Part shown: in pieces, positions 1-9,003 of the stretch
Position numbering within the stretch: the first letter of the stretch is position 1
How the letters are laid out: each line of letters begins with the position of its first letter
NCBI GenBank assembly: GCA_033557465.1
Contig: CM066035.1
Span: forward strand, 902,627,309 to 902,691,308
DNA: 64,000 nt
Direction of reading: 5' to 3'
DNA from: Ichthyophis bannanicus
Lineage: Eukaryota; Chordata; Amphibia; Gymnophiona; Ichthyophiidae
Translations under genes and position numbers: made by a program
Notes under the pieces: generated by a model
Database searches by the model: none
Seen by the model: the letters and a program-made list of their open reading frames with translations, nothing else
What the model was told of the DNA's origin: nothing

Positions 1-14
1 ACTTATTCCTGCTG
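1..14 (+). repeat. Tail end of an upstream family A DIRS 3' ITR
   Basis: These 14 bases match the sequence just inside the 3' end of family A elements (A1 near 5311, A2 near 25227). They are followed without a gap by the 5' terminus of A1. This suggests that another family A element, or its ITR, lies just left of the window in head-to-tail orientation. The match is short, so this is tentative. Confidence 0.45.
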
Positions 15-175
15 ATCTCCAGGAACAAGCAGGAATGAGTCTTCACATATGGGTACGTCGGTACCGATGGAGCCTGCGCGGGAACGCTCCCCAGCGTCCA
101 ATCAGAAAGCTTTTGGGAGCATCCCTCAGCGCCTGCGTGCTGCCTTCCCGCCTTTCCAACTGTCTCTCCTCAGTT
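15..175 (+). repeat. A1 left inverted terminal repeat
   Basis: It pairs as an imperfect inverted repeat with 5165-5324. It starts atctccaggaacaagcagg and ends near the cagtt at 171-175. The right ITR extends about 27 bases beyond this match. The ITR probably also carries the element's promoter, although I see no clear TATA box. Confidence 0.85.
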
Positions 176-374
176 TTCGTTTTTCCGTGGAGCCGGCAGG
201 ACATCCTCCTGTCACCGCAGAAATTTTTTTCTTTAATTCTTTGTTTTCTTGTGGTCGCGGCTGTCTCCCCAACTCCACCGGTACCACCGGTGTTTTTTCT
301 TTTTCTTAAATTCAGGGAATTTTTTTCCCTCAGTTTCTGTCTTAAACTTTTTGGGCCTTCTAGACCTCTCCATC

Positions 375-2420
375 ATGGAGCCGCCGCCTTCTTTTCCTAA
401 AAAGTGTCTAAGCTGTGGCGGTACAGTCTTGTTTTTAGACTCCAAGAACTGGTGTCTAACCTGTTTGGGTCCTGACCATTTTCCTCCGGAGCCATTAGGC
501 TACAATATTGTGAGAAGAGATTTTCCATTTCGAGTTTCCCTCGATACCGAGTTCCCTTCCAGTGTCAGGGCACCGACTATTTCTTCTTCTCCACAAGATC
601 AGGTAACCCACAAACAGTCTGTTAAGACTAGCCAACCCTTGAGTGGTACGTTTCATGCACAGCATGATGACGGCTCCGGCCTTGCCCTCAAGGGTCCATT
701 GGCTTCAAAACCCCAGCGGGAGTTTTCGGCCTCCAAAGCCTATCAGGGGTTTCAGGTTGTTCCTGGGGCTCACCCCTCACAGAACATACCTGAGCCATGC
801 TCGGTGGTGGCATCCGCTTTGAGCGGTACCGATACCCCGGCATCGGCACTGGTGTTGAGCGATTCACTCCTCACCAGGGATTGTCATCTGGCTTTCTCGG
901 TACCTTCGGGACCGGTCGATACGCCCCAGATTGACTTTCCAGTATCGGCATCAACGCCGATACTACCACCGACGTTGGTACCCTCTAGACATGCATCGAT
1001 AGACTCGCTTCCTTCGATGCCGAGTCTGGAATCGATCTCTAGTCTGGAAGACTGGGTACCGACACGTCTCGGTACCGACGCTTACCGGTTCCGGATGCTC
1101 GGTACCGAGGGTGATTACCAAAGGCTTTCGGTTACCTCGGTACCGATTGAGCAGCCACCGATGACTGCTTCGATGTCGATGTCGCCTTCGATTCCGACAC
1201 AGCTTCCGGTATCGGTATCGGTGCCAGTACCCGCAGTAACATCGGGGCCAGCTCCTTCCATGTTTCTTTCACCAGGATCACTCCTTTCTATACCAAGTTT
1301 GGAGTCGATACCTGGCATGGACGATGCAGTACTGACTGTCTCAGGTCATGACCTCCAGTACCAGCATCCATCCCTTAAGGATCCTTTCTTGCACCGTGCA
1401 GGATCTTATATTCCTATATTCACAAGTAGATCCTCCGGTGCCCAGGCTAGTTCTTCAGGTCTAGCCTGCCCAGGGACGGTTCCCTTTGGAGATCCTTCTT
1501 TTCAGAATTTTCTCCTGAATATGGCAACATCTCTTGCTATTCCTATCCCTGGCTATGATCCTACACAAGGCTCTCTTTCTACTGGAGAAAAGGAAAATAT
1601 AATGCTTCCTTTACATCATTCCTTGCAGGATCTTCTTCTAAGAATGTGGGAAGCACCTTTAAGGGTTCCCTCACCTTCTAGAGCAACTGATCTTCTGTAT
1701 CAGGTGCCCCCCTCTCCAGGGTTTCAAAAGACTCAACTTCCCCATCATTCCATTGTGGTGGAATCAGCAATGAGGAAGGTGAAAAGTAAGAAGAAGCACT
1801 CTTCTTACCCACCAGGTCGTGAGTCTAGGACACTAGATGCCTTTGGACGTCAAACCTTCCAGACATCCATGCTGTCAACAAGGATTCTCTCATATATTTT
1901 TTATATGAGTCTATCCCTTCAGGAGGTCACAAAGAAATTATATCTTTTGACTCCTTTTCTTTCAGAGCCCAAGACTGCAGACTATTCCTTACTACTTAGT
2001 CATATTCAAAGTATCTCTTGGTTTCTTACTCGTGCTTCCCTAGACTCCTTTGAGTCTGTTAGCAGAACTTCTGCTATAGCCATAGGGGCACGACGTAGAG
2101 CCTGGCTCCAAGCTTCAGACTTAAGCAGATGGGCACAACAAAGACTGGGTAATACTCCTTGCACTGGGGAAAATCTCTTCAATAAGGAGTCTTTACATCA
2201 GGTTGCTCAGTGGTCCACTGACTTCCCTGTTTCTGGAGGCTATTCTAAGCCTTCTCCTTCCCCAGTAGGTAGGAAATGCCCTGCCAAACCTTCTTTCCCT
2301 AGGAGAAGAAGGTTTCACTCTTCTCCTGCCCATCATACAGATGTTCCCAAGCAGGGGAAACCTCGCCCTGGTCTGAAGAATCCAAACTCTAGCCAGGCTG
2401 AACAAACCCAGCAACCATAG
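375..2420 (+). CDS. gag: DIRS Gag-like protein, family A (A1)
   Basis: This is an open frame of 681 codons from the ATG at 375, chosen because A2 has the homologous start MEKPAS at 19576. The frame is open further upstream (from 249), but that part lies in the 5' leader. The N-terminus has a CxxC-x13-CxxC motif followed by LGPDH, probably zinc-binding. A long Ser/Pro/Val-rich low-complexity stretch built on GGTACC-type repeats follows. The C-terminal core contains LPHHSIVVESAM and a basic tail, both shared with A2 and family B. In DIRS elements this protein is the presumed nucleocapsid. It is the best preserved gag in the window. Function is inferred from position and similarity to the other copies. 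Confidence 0.72.
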   Translation: MEPPPSFPKKCLSCGGTVLFLDSKNWCLTCLGPDHFPPEPLGYNIVRRDFPFRVSLDTEFPSSVRAPTISSSPQDQVTHKQSVKTSQPLSGTFHAQHDDGSGLALKGPLASKPQREFSASKAYQGFQVVPGAHPSQNIPEPCSVVASALSGTDTPASALVLSDSLLTRDCHLAFSVPSGPVDTPQIDFPVSASTPILPPTLVPSRHASIDSLPSMPSLESISSLEDWVPTRLGTDAYRFRMLGTEGDYQRLSVTSVPIEQPPMTASMSMSPSIPTQLPVSVSVPVPAVTSGPAPSMFLSPGSLLSIPSLESIPGMDDAVLTVSGHDLQYQHPSLKDPFLHRAGSYIPIFTSRSSGAQASSSGLACPGTVPFGDPSFQNFLLNMATSLAIPIPGYDPTQGSLSTGEKENIMLPLHHSLQDLLLRMWEAPLRVPSPSRATDLLYQVPPSPGFQKTQLPHHSIVVESAMRKVKSKKKHSSYPPGRESRTLDAFGRQTFQTSMLSTRILSYIFYMSLSLQEVTKKLYLLTPFLSEPKTADYSLLLSHIQSISWFLTRASLDSFESVSRTSAIAIGARRRAWLQASDLSRWAQQRLGNTPCTGENLFNKESLHQVAQWSTDFPVSGGYSKPSPSPVGRKCPAKPSFPRRRRFHSSPAHHTDVPKQGKPRPGLKNPNSSQAEQTQQP

Positions 2421-3867
2421 GGTCCTGAAGTTTACAACCTACAGTTGACTTCTTCTCAGTAGAAGTTTTTTCACTGTTTTTTTCATTCAAAACTCTACAC
2501 ATGGATTCCTTTTCTCAGGACATCCATTTGCTCCTAGGTATGCTGCGCTGTCAGGATATTCATGTCTATGGGTCACAGGTTTCTCCTCTTCTTCCTACCA
2601 AGAAGAGAGGTTTAACAACTATCCCATGATAGTTTTCTGTTCCAACATGAATTTTTTCCTTCCACAGACTTACCATATGGTAAGTCACCCTTCAGCTCCT
2701 CTTTCTCTACCCTCTTATCCAGGGTTTCCCCTGAAAGAGTGGTACCATACCACTGCAGGGCTTCTTTAGCCTTTCTAGTCATTTCTTTCATTCCAGTGTG
2801 GAGTTTTTTCTCTTGAATAAACTCCCTTCTTTTGTCTGGGCAGCTCATCAGACAGGGACAGGAATTTCTCCTCTTATTCTGTCTGTTCTCTCTGTTTTAC
2901 ACAGAAAGATTCTCTCTGCTGTCTTATTCAGCAGCTGCCCATGCAGGAGTTCCAGTGATTGGGCTACTGGTACTTTTCCACAAGTTTCCAGTCTTGTCTT
3001 CCACTACTTTCTGTCTAGCCTTAGTAGTGATTCCCAGATAGTGCTTCATCTATCTTGGATAATCCTAATCACTTCAGGCTTATCACACTATCTTCTTTTC
3101 TTGCCATCTCCAATTCCTTTGGATTTGGCAGCATAGTTGACGTGCAGCTGGTTTTTTTCCAACAGCCAGTTTTATTTCCCAATTCTCCTGCATAATGCTC
3201 TCTGCAATCTTACAGAGAAGCTTTCTACTATGGGCCCTTGCTAGAGAGCATGGGGTTTTGTCTCTAATGACTATCCTATATGGTTGGAAAAGGCTTCCTC
3301 GGTCATTTTCCATGACTGTGAGGGTTCTCCACACCCTACTATCTCCTTTTATAATACAGGACATAAGCCTTTTCTACGTGAACGTCTAAAGAGTTCTCCA
3401 ATTCCTACAAGGAATATGCTCTTTTTTCCTTGCAGCTTGTCCTCATGGTATCCTACTCCTTCATGGACAGCACATATTTAACTAATAACGCATGATACCC
3501 CTTTGTGTCCCTCCAGTGGGTCAACCTGGTATCTCATCCTATGCGTTTTCTGTCCATTCACCATGCGAGAGTTCTACAGGACTCAGGACTTGCTGTTTAC
3601 AGACTGATATTATCCTCTGTTTTTTCACGCAACCATCCTGGTTATTTCACTGGATAGCATTCCTGCACCATCTTAGCCAGGAGGAATAGATTCTCTATAT
3701 ATCTTCTCAAGTAGGTTCCACCTTCTTGATATTAGATGAATCTTTCCTCTTCACATCTCCCATGTGAATGTTCTTATGGGCATATCTCTATCTGCTTAAT
3801 TGCAGACATTTATCTTTAGACATATATATTCATGTATGTATATATCTCTATATACTTCTCTATAGAT

Positions 3868-4040
3868 ACATATTTATTTATTTATTTGTATTTCTTCTAT
3901 ACCGCACTCTTTTTCATCAGCGCGGTTTACATTAAACAGGAATACTCATTTCAATCAACAGACTGTGGTGAGTTTACATATAACAGGAAATATACAACTG
4001 GGATTATAACTTAGGGAAACTATGTACATATTTGTGTATG
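3868..4040 (-). repeat. SINE 3' part, copy S1
   Basis: It begins with an (ATTT)n run, then ataccgc, a spacer and gcggtttacatt. The same signature is seen at 21117, 22797, 33363 and 40093, and in opposite orientation at 29823. Read on the minus strand it is the 3' end and A-rich tail of the SINE whose tRNA-like head survives in the copy at 40093-40401. This copy is 5'-truncated and runs into a simple repeat. Confidence 0.65.
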
Positions 4041-4200
4041 TCTGTAAGCTGCGTGTGCATATGCGTGTGCATATGTCTGTAAGCTGCGTGTGCATATGTT
4101 GTGCCCCTCCAGATCTCACTATAGACATATATATATATATACCCATATATATATATATATACACATATATATATATATCCCTATATATATGTGTATCTGT
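4040..4200. repeat. TG/TA-rich microsatellite
   Basis: A repeated tgtctgtaagctgcgtgtgc unit (4048-4098) leads into long (TA)n and (ATAC)-like runs at 4125-4185. This explains several short frames called on both strands here. It is simple sequence and probably not functional. Confidence 0.85.
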
Positions 4201-4982
4201 CGAGATGCTCCTTATAGGTAGATATGTATTTACATACTTATCTCTCTAACTGTCTATGCTTATAAAGGTTTTTACCTTCCTATAGGTTCCAGACAGTGGG
4301 CTTACATATGTTCATACTGTCCCACAGTATGTCTGGGGTATTATGCACACAACCACTACTGTGATGCTGACAGCTCCTACCTTAACCCTAGGTTTAGGTA
4401 TCCCTGAAGCTCCATGCTCCAATAGCTTTCCTATCTCTCACCAGTTAGGAAAGACAGGGTGGATCTTCAGTAGATCTGAGGTTTCAACCCTTCAGACATC
4501 TGTCCTTCTTGGGAATATGGGCTTTTTTCCCATACCCCTTCTTCCCTCCAGGACTGGGCTAGTTTGTCCAAATCGGTCAGTCTTCCTCTTTTGCTCCTAA
4601 CTGTGAGTAACTCTGTAGCCAGAAGAGTTCCCAGCTTTTTCCATAAAGCTTTCCACTAAAGACCTACCGTTTTTGTACTACCCCAGTTGACACCTGGGTC
4701 ACCTGTCACTTCCACTGGATCCCCAGTAGACTCCATCAGCCTCTCTACTTCTGCAATCCAGTAGTTGAGGTCCATATTGTGATTGTTAATTTCAATATTT
4801 TTCATGATAATTATCATACATACAAGGACTCCTTACCTGTAGTCCTATTTTAGGTTAGCTGTTTTTCTACAGCTCCTCTCTTTTCAACTCCTACCCTCCA
4901 TCCTCAGGATGCCTGGCCATATGAGGTGTAGCATGTTCCAATCCCCACCATGCTAGGGCTCCAGGCATCTTAGCTTGGGAGT

Positions 4983-5081
4983 CCCCATATGTGAAGACTC
5001 ATTCCTGCTTGTTCCTGGAGATAGCACAGTTACTTACCTGTAACAGGTGATCTCTGGGAACAGCAGGAATAAGTCTTCACA
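4983..5081. repeat. A1 internal complementary region (ICR)
   Basis: Bases 4983-5022 are the reverse complement of the A1 5' end (15-54), and 5023-5081 are the reverse complement of the 3' end. The join at 5022/5023 therefore records the circular junction of the element. In the DIRS1 model the ICR templates completion of the ends during replication. It also contains a near-palindrome, acctgtaacaggt. Confidence 0.85.
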
Positions 5082-5164
5082 ACCCACCCACCTCCCCTAG
5101 GAGTTGTATCTCTCTATCTATCTTCCTTTCCTCTTTCTCTCTCTTTGTCTCAGCTATAAAACTC

Positions 5165-5351
5165 AACTGAGGAGAGACAGTTGGAAAGGCGGGAAGGCAG
5201 CACGCAGGCGCTGAGGGATGCTCCCAAAAGCTTTCTGATTGGACGCTGGGGAGCGTTCCCGCGCAGGCTCCATCGGTACTGACGTACCCATATGTGAAGA
5301 CTTATTCCTGCTGTTCCCAGAGATCACCTGTTATAGGTAAGTAACTGTGCT
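5165..5351 (+). repeat. A1 right inverted terminal repeat
   Basis: It is the inverted partner of 15-175, with an added terminal extension of about 27 bases ending in aggtaagtaactgtgct. The extension contains a perfect splice-donor-like string, aggtaagt, at 5335-5342. Confidence 0.85.
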
Positions 5352-5389
5352 TTCCCAGAGATCACCTGTTACAGATAAGTAACTGTGCT
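5352..5389 (+). repeat. Tandem duplication of the A1 3' terminus
   Basis: This 38-base block repeats 5313-5351 with a few changes; for example aggtaagt has become agataagt. CR1 sequence starts immediately after it at 5390. Confidence 0.8.
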
Positions 5390-5955
5390 TTATTAGAAAA
5401 GGTTCAGAGAAGAGCCACCAAAATGGTAAAGGGGATGGAAGGATACCCCTATGAAGAAAGGCTAAAAGGGTTAGGACTCTTCAACCTGGAAAAGAGACGG
5501 CTGAGGGGAGATATGATAGAAGTCTATAAATTAATGAACGGAGTGGAACGGGTAAACGTAGATCGATTGTTTATGTTATCAGAATATAGAAAGACTAGGG
5601 GACATGCAATGAAGCTACAGGGTAAACTATTTAAGACTAATAAGGGAAAATATTTTTTCACTCAACTTGTAATCAAACTCTGGAATTTGTTACCGGAGGA
5701 TGTAGTAAAGCCTGTTAGTATAGCTGGGTTTAAAAAAGGTTTGGAAAAGTTCCTGGAGGAAATGTCCATAAACCATTATTAAGAAGGGACCCAGGATATC
5801 AGTGCTTGACCCAATACAAGCATTATGGAACCTGTGTCTTTTGGGGAAACTGCTAGGTACTTATCACCTAGATTGGCCACTGTTGAAAACAGGATACTGG
5901 GCTTGATGGACCTTGGTCTGACCCAGTATGGCATATCTTATGTTCTTATGAGTTG
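5390..5955 (+). mobile_element. CR1 LINE, 3' fragment
   Basis: A frame at 5423-5782 encodes the last 119 residues of the CR1 ORF2 protein ([20 protein letters not shown] region). It is nearly identical in pattern to the C-terminus of the minus-strand CR1 at 52518. After the stop comes the typical CR1 3' UTR, ending in the octamer-like tail cttatgttcttatg near 5950. The fragment is 5'-truncated just before the VQRRATK motif, as is usual for target-primed LINE copies. It is not functional. Confidence 0.85.
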
Positions 5956-6955
5956 TAGAGGTCAGTGTGACCTTGGATGCAACACGTGTATGTCATTCAT
6001 CAGCAACAATGGGTAGGCTGCAAGTGATGCAGATGAGGGCTTTTTCATTGTATGTCCTTTTTGTTGGAATGCTTTGTCTTAGAATTGCATATGTCTCTGG
6101 ATGTGTTAGCATTTTGTAAGAAACTAAAACATTTTTATTTAATAAAACATTTGGAATTATTTGATCCTGTTGTATTTTCTTGCTGTATTTTTGCTGTTTG
6201 TATATGTTGTTTTATGTACGTTACCTTGGACTGTAGAGAAAAGGTGAGTAACAAGTTTATGAAATTAATCAATATAAAGAATGAAATAATGGACCTATCA
6301 GCTTGACGCTGTTAAAGATTATCAGTTAATTATTATCATTATGATAGTATACTCTAAACAGATTGATCTTTAATCCCCTACAGAAATGACAAGGTCAGAA
6401 ACAGCTCTTATCCTATTTGGTAGGGCACTCCAAAGTGTAGGTGTGTAAAGTGAAAACGCCCAGGCACACACAGTTTGACTACTCCTTGTCTTTAGTGCTG
6501 GAATGCTGTAAATATTCTGCATACAAGACCTCATAGTCCTAATAGCTGGAGGCTCTTGTAACACATGCATGAGGTAACCTGTAGACAAATAATGTGCATT
6601 CTTGAGCACTTGTCAATAAAATGTTATACCTGACTTCTGGGAATGGGAAACCAATGCAACTGGCTTAATAACTGCATAATGTAGATAACACTCAATACCT
6701 TAAAAAGAATACTGCCAGAGTGTTTTATGCTAGCTGTAAGGCATGGACTACATATTCTGTAATCCTTGATAAAGAATGTTGCAAAAAATCATTGGGTGAG
6801 AAGTTAGGGGTTACCAGACAAAACATGTTAGATGGCTTCCTGGCTTTGTATGATCAGAGATTGGATCCAATATTTTGATTCCCACCCCACTTATTAATTT
6901 TAATAAGATTTTACATTATATCATTGGAGTTTAACCTTTTCTTTTTTCTTTTCAG
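5956..6955. other. Non-coding stretch, mostly unassigned
   Basis: This is AT-rich sequence without a convincing open frame on the + strand. Apart from a possible LINE remnant at 6370-6609, I recognise nothing. It ends in a pyrimidine tract and AG acceptor at 6938-6955. Confidence 0.5.
6370..6609 (-). pseudogene. Possible LINE ORF2 C-terminal remnant
   Basis: A 79-codon minus-strand frame carries AFSLYTPTLWSALPNRIR. This resembles the 'AFS..P.LWN.LP..IR' block near the C-terminus of L2-like and related LINE reverse transcriptases. No RT core is present. The match is only to a short, widespread pattern, so the assignment is weak. Confidence 0.35.
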
Positions 6956-7138
6956 CCTCCTTTGATGGGGAGAAGCACGCAGTCAATCTTCCTCCTGTAA
7001 ACAGTGCATCGTTTGTCTTACGATTTCTGGAAAAACTCTGCCACAGCTTACAATGTGATAATCTCTTTAGCAGCCAGCCTTTCAGCCCTTATGTGGGAAG
7101 TGCTCATAGCCCCATGGAATATGATAAAAATAAATCAG
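6956..7138 (+). CDS. Putative coding exon of a host gene
   Basis: A polypyrimidine tract and AG acceptor (ttttcttttcag, ending 6955) precede a 183-base open segment that ends at a donor, tcag|gtagtg (7138/7139). In phase 1 (first whole codon at 6958) it reads SFDGEKHAVNLPPVNSAS, then FVLRFLEKLCHSLQCDNL and a Ser/Pro-rich end, with no stop. Composition and complexity look like a conserved cellular protein and not like a transposon. The exon is symmetric (phase 1-1). I do not recognise the gene. If it is real, the surrounding elements may lie in its introns. One alternative frame, starting at 7004, is also open but lacks splice agreement. Confidence 0.6.
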
Positions 7139-8612
7139 GTAGTGTCAAGCATCACAGGTTATATGTGGAAAACGACATATGTCCATATATTTTGTTCTTT
7201 AAACTAGTTGAGAGTCCTATGAAAACTGTAATCTTGTTTTTCATCATCTTGGTCTGAAATAACTATGACAAATATTATTTGCACTTTAAAAGCTCTGGAA
7301 AACCTTTTTCTTTAGGAATAGGGATTTTTAATGTATGGGCATCTAAAATATATCATATTAGTTCAATGCTAAGAAGCAGTAAACCATTTCATGTTTTACC
7401 AAATAATACCATCTTGATTTTATGACATGCTACTCAGTGAATAGAATAAGGGGGCCTGTGCAATAAGGTTTAGCATTCACATTATCATGCACATTAAACA
7501 AGATTCAGCAGATACTAACTAGCGAGGTAAATACATGTCTCTACATGTATTTTATTTATTTCTAATAACTTGATATCTTACCTTATATTGAAACAGCACC
7601 ATATAGATGAACGGATGAGGCTTCATCGTGTGCATAGTATTCCCTTCTCTTTTTGCTGTTTAGCAAATGTTTACCAAGGTTTAAAATCTAACACCTGCCT
7701 TAGTACAGGTGTTAACTTTCTAGCATGCACGCTCTTGAAAGAATCAACTACCAGCAAGCATTATAACACCCCTCAAAGCAGACGGCAGTAGTAGTACTGT
7801 CACTAAGAAAGGGGACATCCCACAAGATAATAGCAAATGGCCTAGTTGTGATACTTATTGTTGTGCTTAATGTTCTTCTGGCTTTGGGAAAACATACTCT
7901 TTTTTTATACCACCTGTGAAAATAATAATATAGTCAAGCTTAACGTTTGAGTTATGAGCTGAGGGTGGCCACTTCTTGGTCTTGACTGGCCGCGCTCAGA
8001 AGAATCATCCAGCTGTTGGCACATGGTATGAGGAGATATAGCACTGGTTTGACTTTGTTTCTGAAGTGCTCTGGAGGAAGTTGAGGAGGTCACCTTTTCT
8101 TCAGACCTAGGCAAACACGCAGAAGGTAGTTGCACTGTAAGCCTGGAAACCTCTTATAGGGTAGTCGCCTTCTGCAAGCCTAAAGGGAAGGTGACTTCCT
8201 CAATCTCTTCTAAGCAGCTTTTCTCCTCTATGAGCAGCAGATCCAACACATGTCCAGCATAGAATGTACAGAGGTTACAGACACAATGCAAGAACTGTTC
8301 AATGCAGATAGTGCTTTACCTGCGCAAGTCTCAGTTATTTTGAGACAGCGTCAGGCTCACTAAGGTGTCAAACCCATGGAATTCAGGACAGGGAGCTAGA
8401 GACTTGTGACTGGCACCACAGAAGCTGCACAGCCAAAATAAAAGCCAGGAAAATATTGTCCTCTGGGCAGCAGAAATAGGAGCGCATTCCCGGAGATTCC
8501 TGTTGAACTAGCATAAGGTTATCACTTTGATTAAAGACCATATATAAACAAACTAGGAAGACACACCCTATCTGGTTCATCAGTTTTCAGTGGGCTTCTC
8601 CAATTATTTGCT
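7139..8612. other. Presumed intronic sequence
   Basis: The stretch is AT-rich with no supported gene. A 76-codon minus-strand frame at 7905-8135 is serine-rich and has no recognisable motif. I see no second exon with matching splice signals. Confidence 0.4.
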
Positions 8613-8770
8613 TTTCTCCAGGACCAAGTAGGAAGTCAATCCTCACATATGGGGTGACATCGACGCCGACGGAGCCCTCACGCGGAGCATTTCCCTAGCT
8701 TTCAAGGAAAGCCTTTGGGAATGCAGCGCACATGCGCGGGTCCCTTCCCGCCCAAGGGTGCCGCGGAGCC
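8613..8770 (+). repeat. B1 left terminal repeat (partner lost)
   Basis: It matches the left ITRs of B3 (34687) and B5 (45452), including tcctcacatatggg, the ggagccctc block and cccaagggtgcc. No inverted partner exists because B1 is cut at its 3' side. Confidence 0.8.
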
Positions 8771-9003
8771 CAACGGATGTGAGTTCGTGTCACCTGGAAA
8801 AAGTAGATTTTTTTTTCTGTGATTTTCGCTTTTTTCTTATCCGGTTTGACGCCGGTTCCCTTCCCGCCTGGGCTCGGTACACCGGTATCGAGTCCGGAAT
8901 TTCTTTTTTCGGTTTTTGTCTTTCGTGACTAGTGTTCGCGCCTTTTTTGTTATTTTCACTGGCAGCCCGGTCTTTTGACCTTGCAGGGGCCCTTTTTCCC
9001 CCG

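Larger units (their letters stand above)
2421..4900 (+). pseudogene. Decayed pol/YR interior of A1
   Basis: No RT or YR frame survives here. Short stretches still resemble A2. For example, 3225-3252 matches the A2 RNase H region near 23228, where both read like FAREH, and 3318-3390 resembles the A2 VFHSLL...FYVN segment in disturbed order. The region is pyrimidine-rich and full of stops in all frames. I read it as an old, internally rearranged remnant that the gag and ITR parts have outlived. A SINE piece and a dinucleotide repeat lie within it. Confidence 0.5.
15..5351 (+). mobile_element. DIRS-type retrotransposon, family A copy 1 (A1)
   Basis: The element has a left ITR at 15-175, a long gag frame, a decayed pol/YR interior, an ICR at 4983-5081 and a right ITR at 5165-5351. 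The ICR reads as the reverse complement of the 5' end followed by the reverse complement of the 3' end. This is the diagnostic DIRS arrangement, produced through a circular intermediate. No target-site duplication is visible, as expected for tyrosine-recombinase integration. Its interior is no longer coding. A CR1 fragment abuts its duplicated 3' end. Confidence 0.88.

Noticed and set aside
3955..4249. Tyr/Ile-rich frames on both strands
   Set aside because: They arise from the TA/TG microsatellite.
7905..8135. Minus-strand serine-rich frame as a second exon
   Set aside because: No matching splice signals or familiar motif, and the composition looks random.
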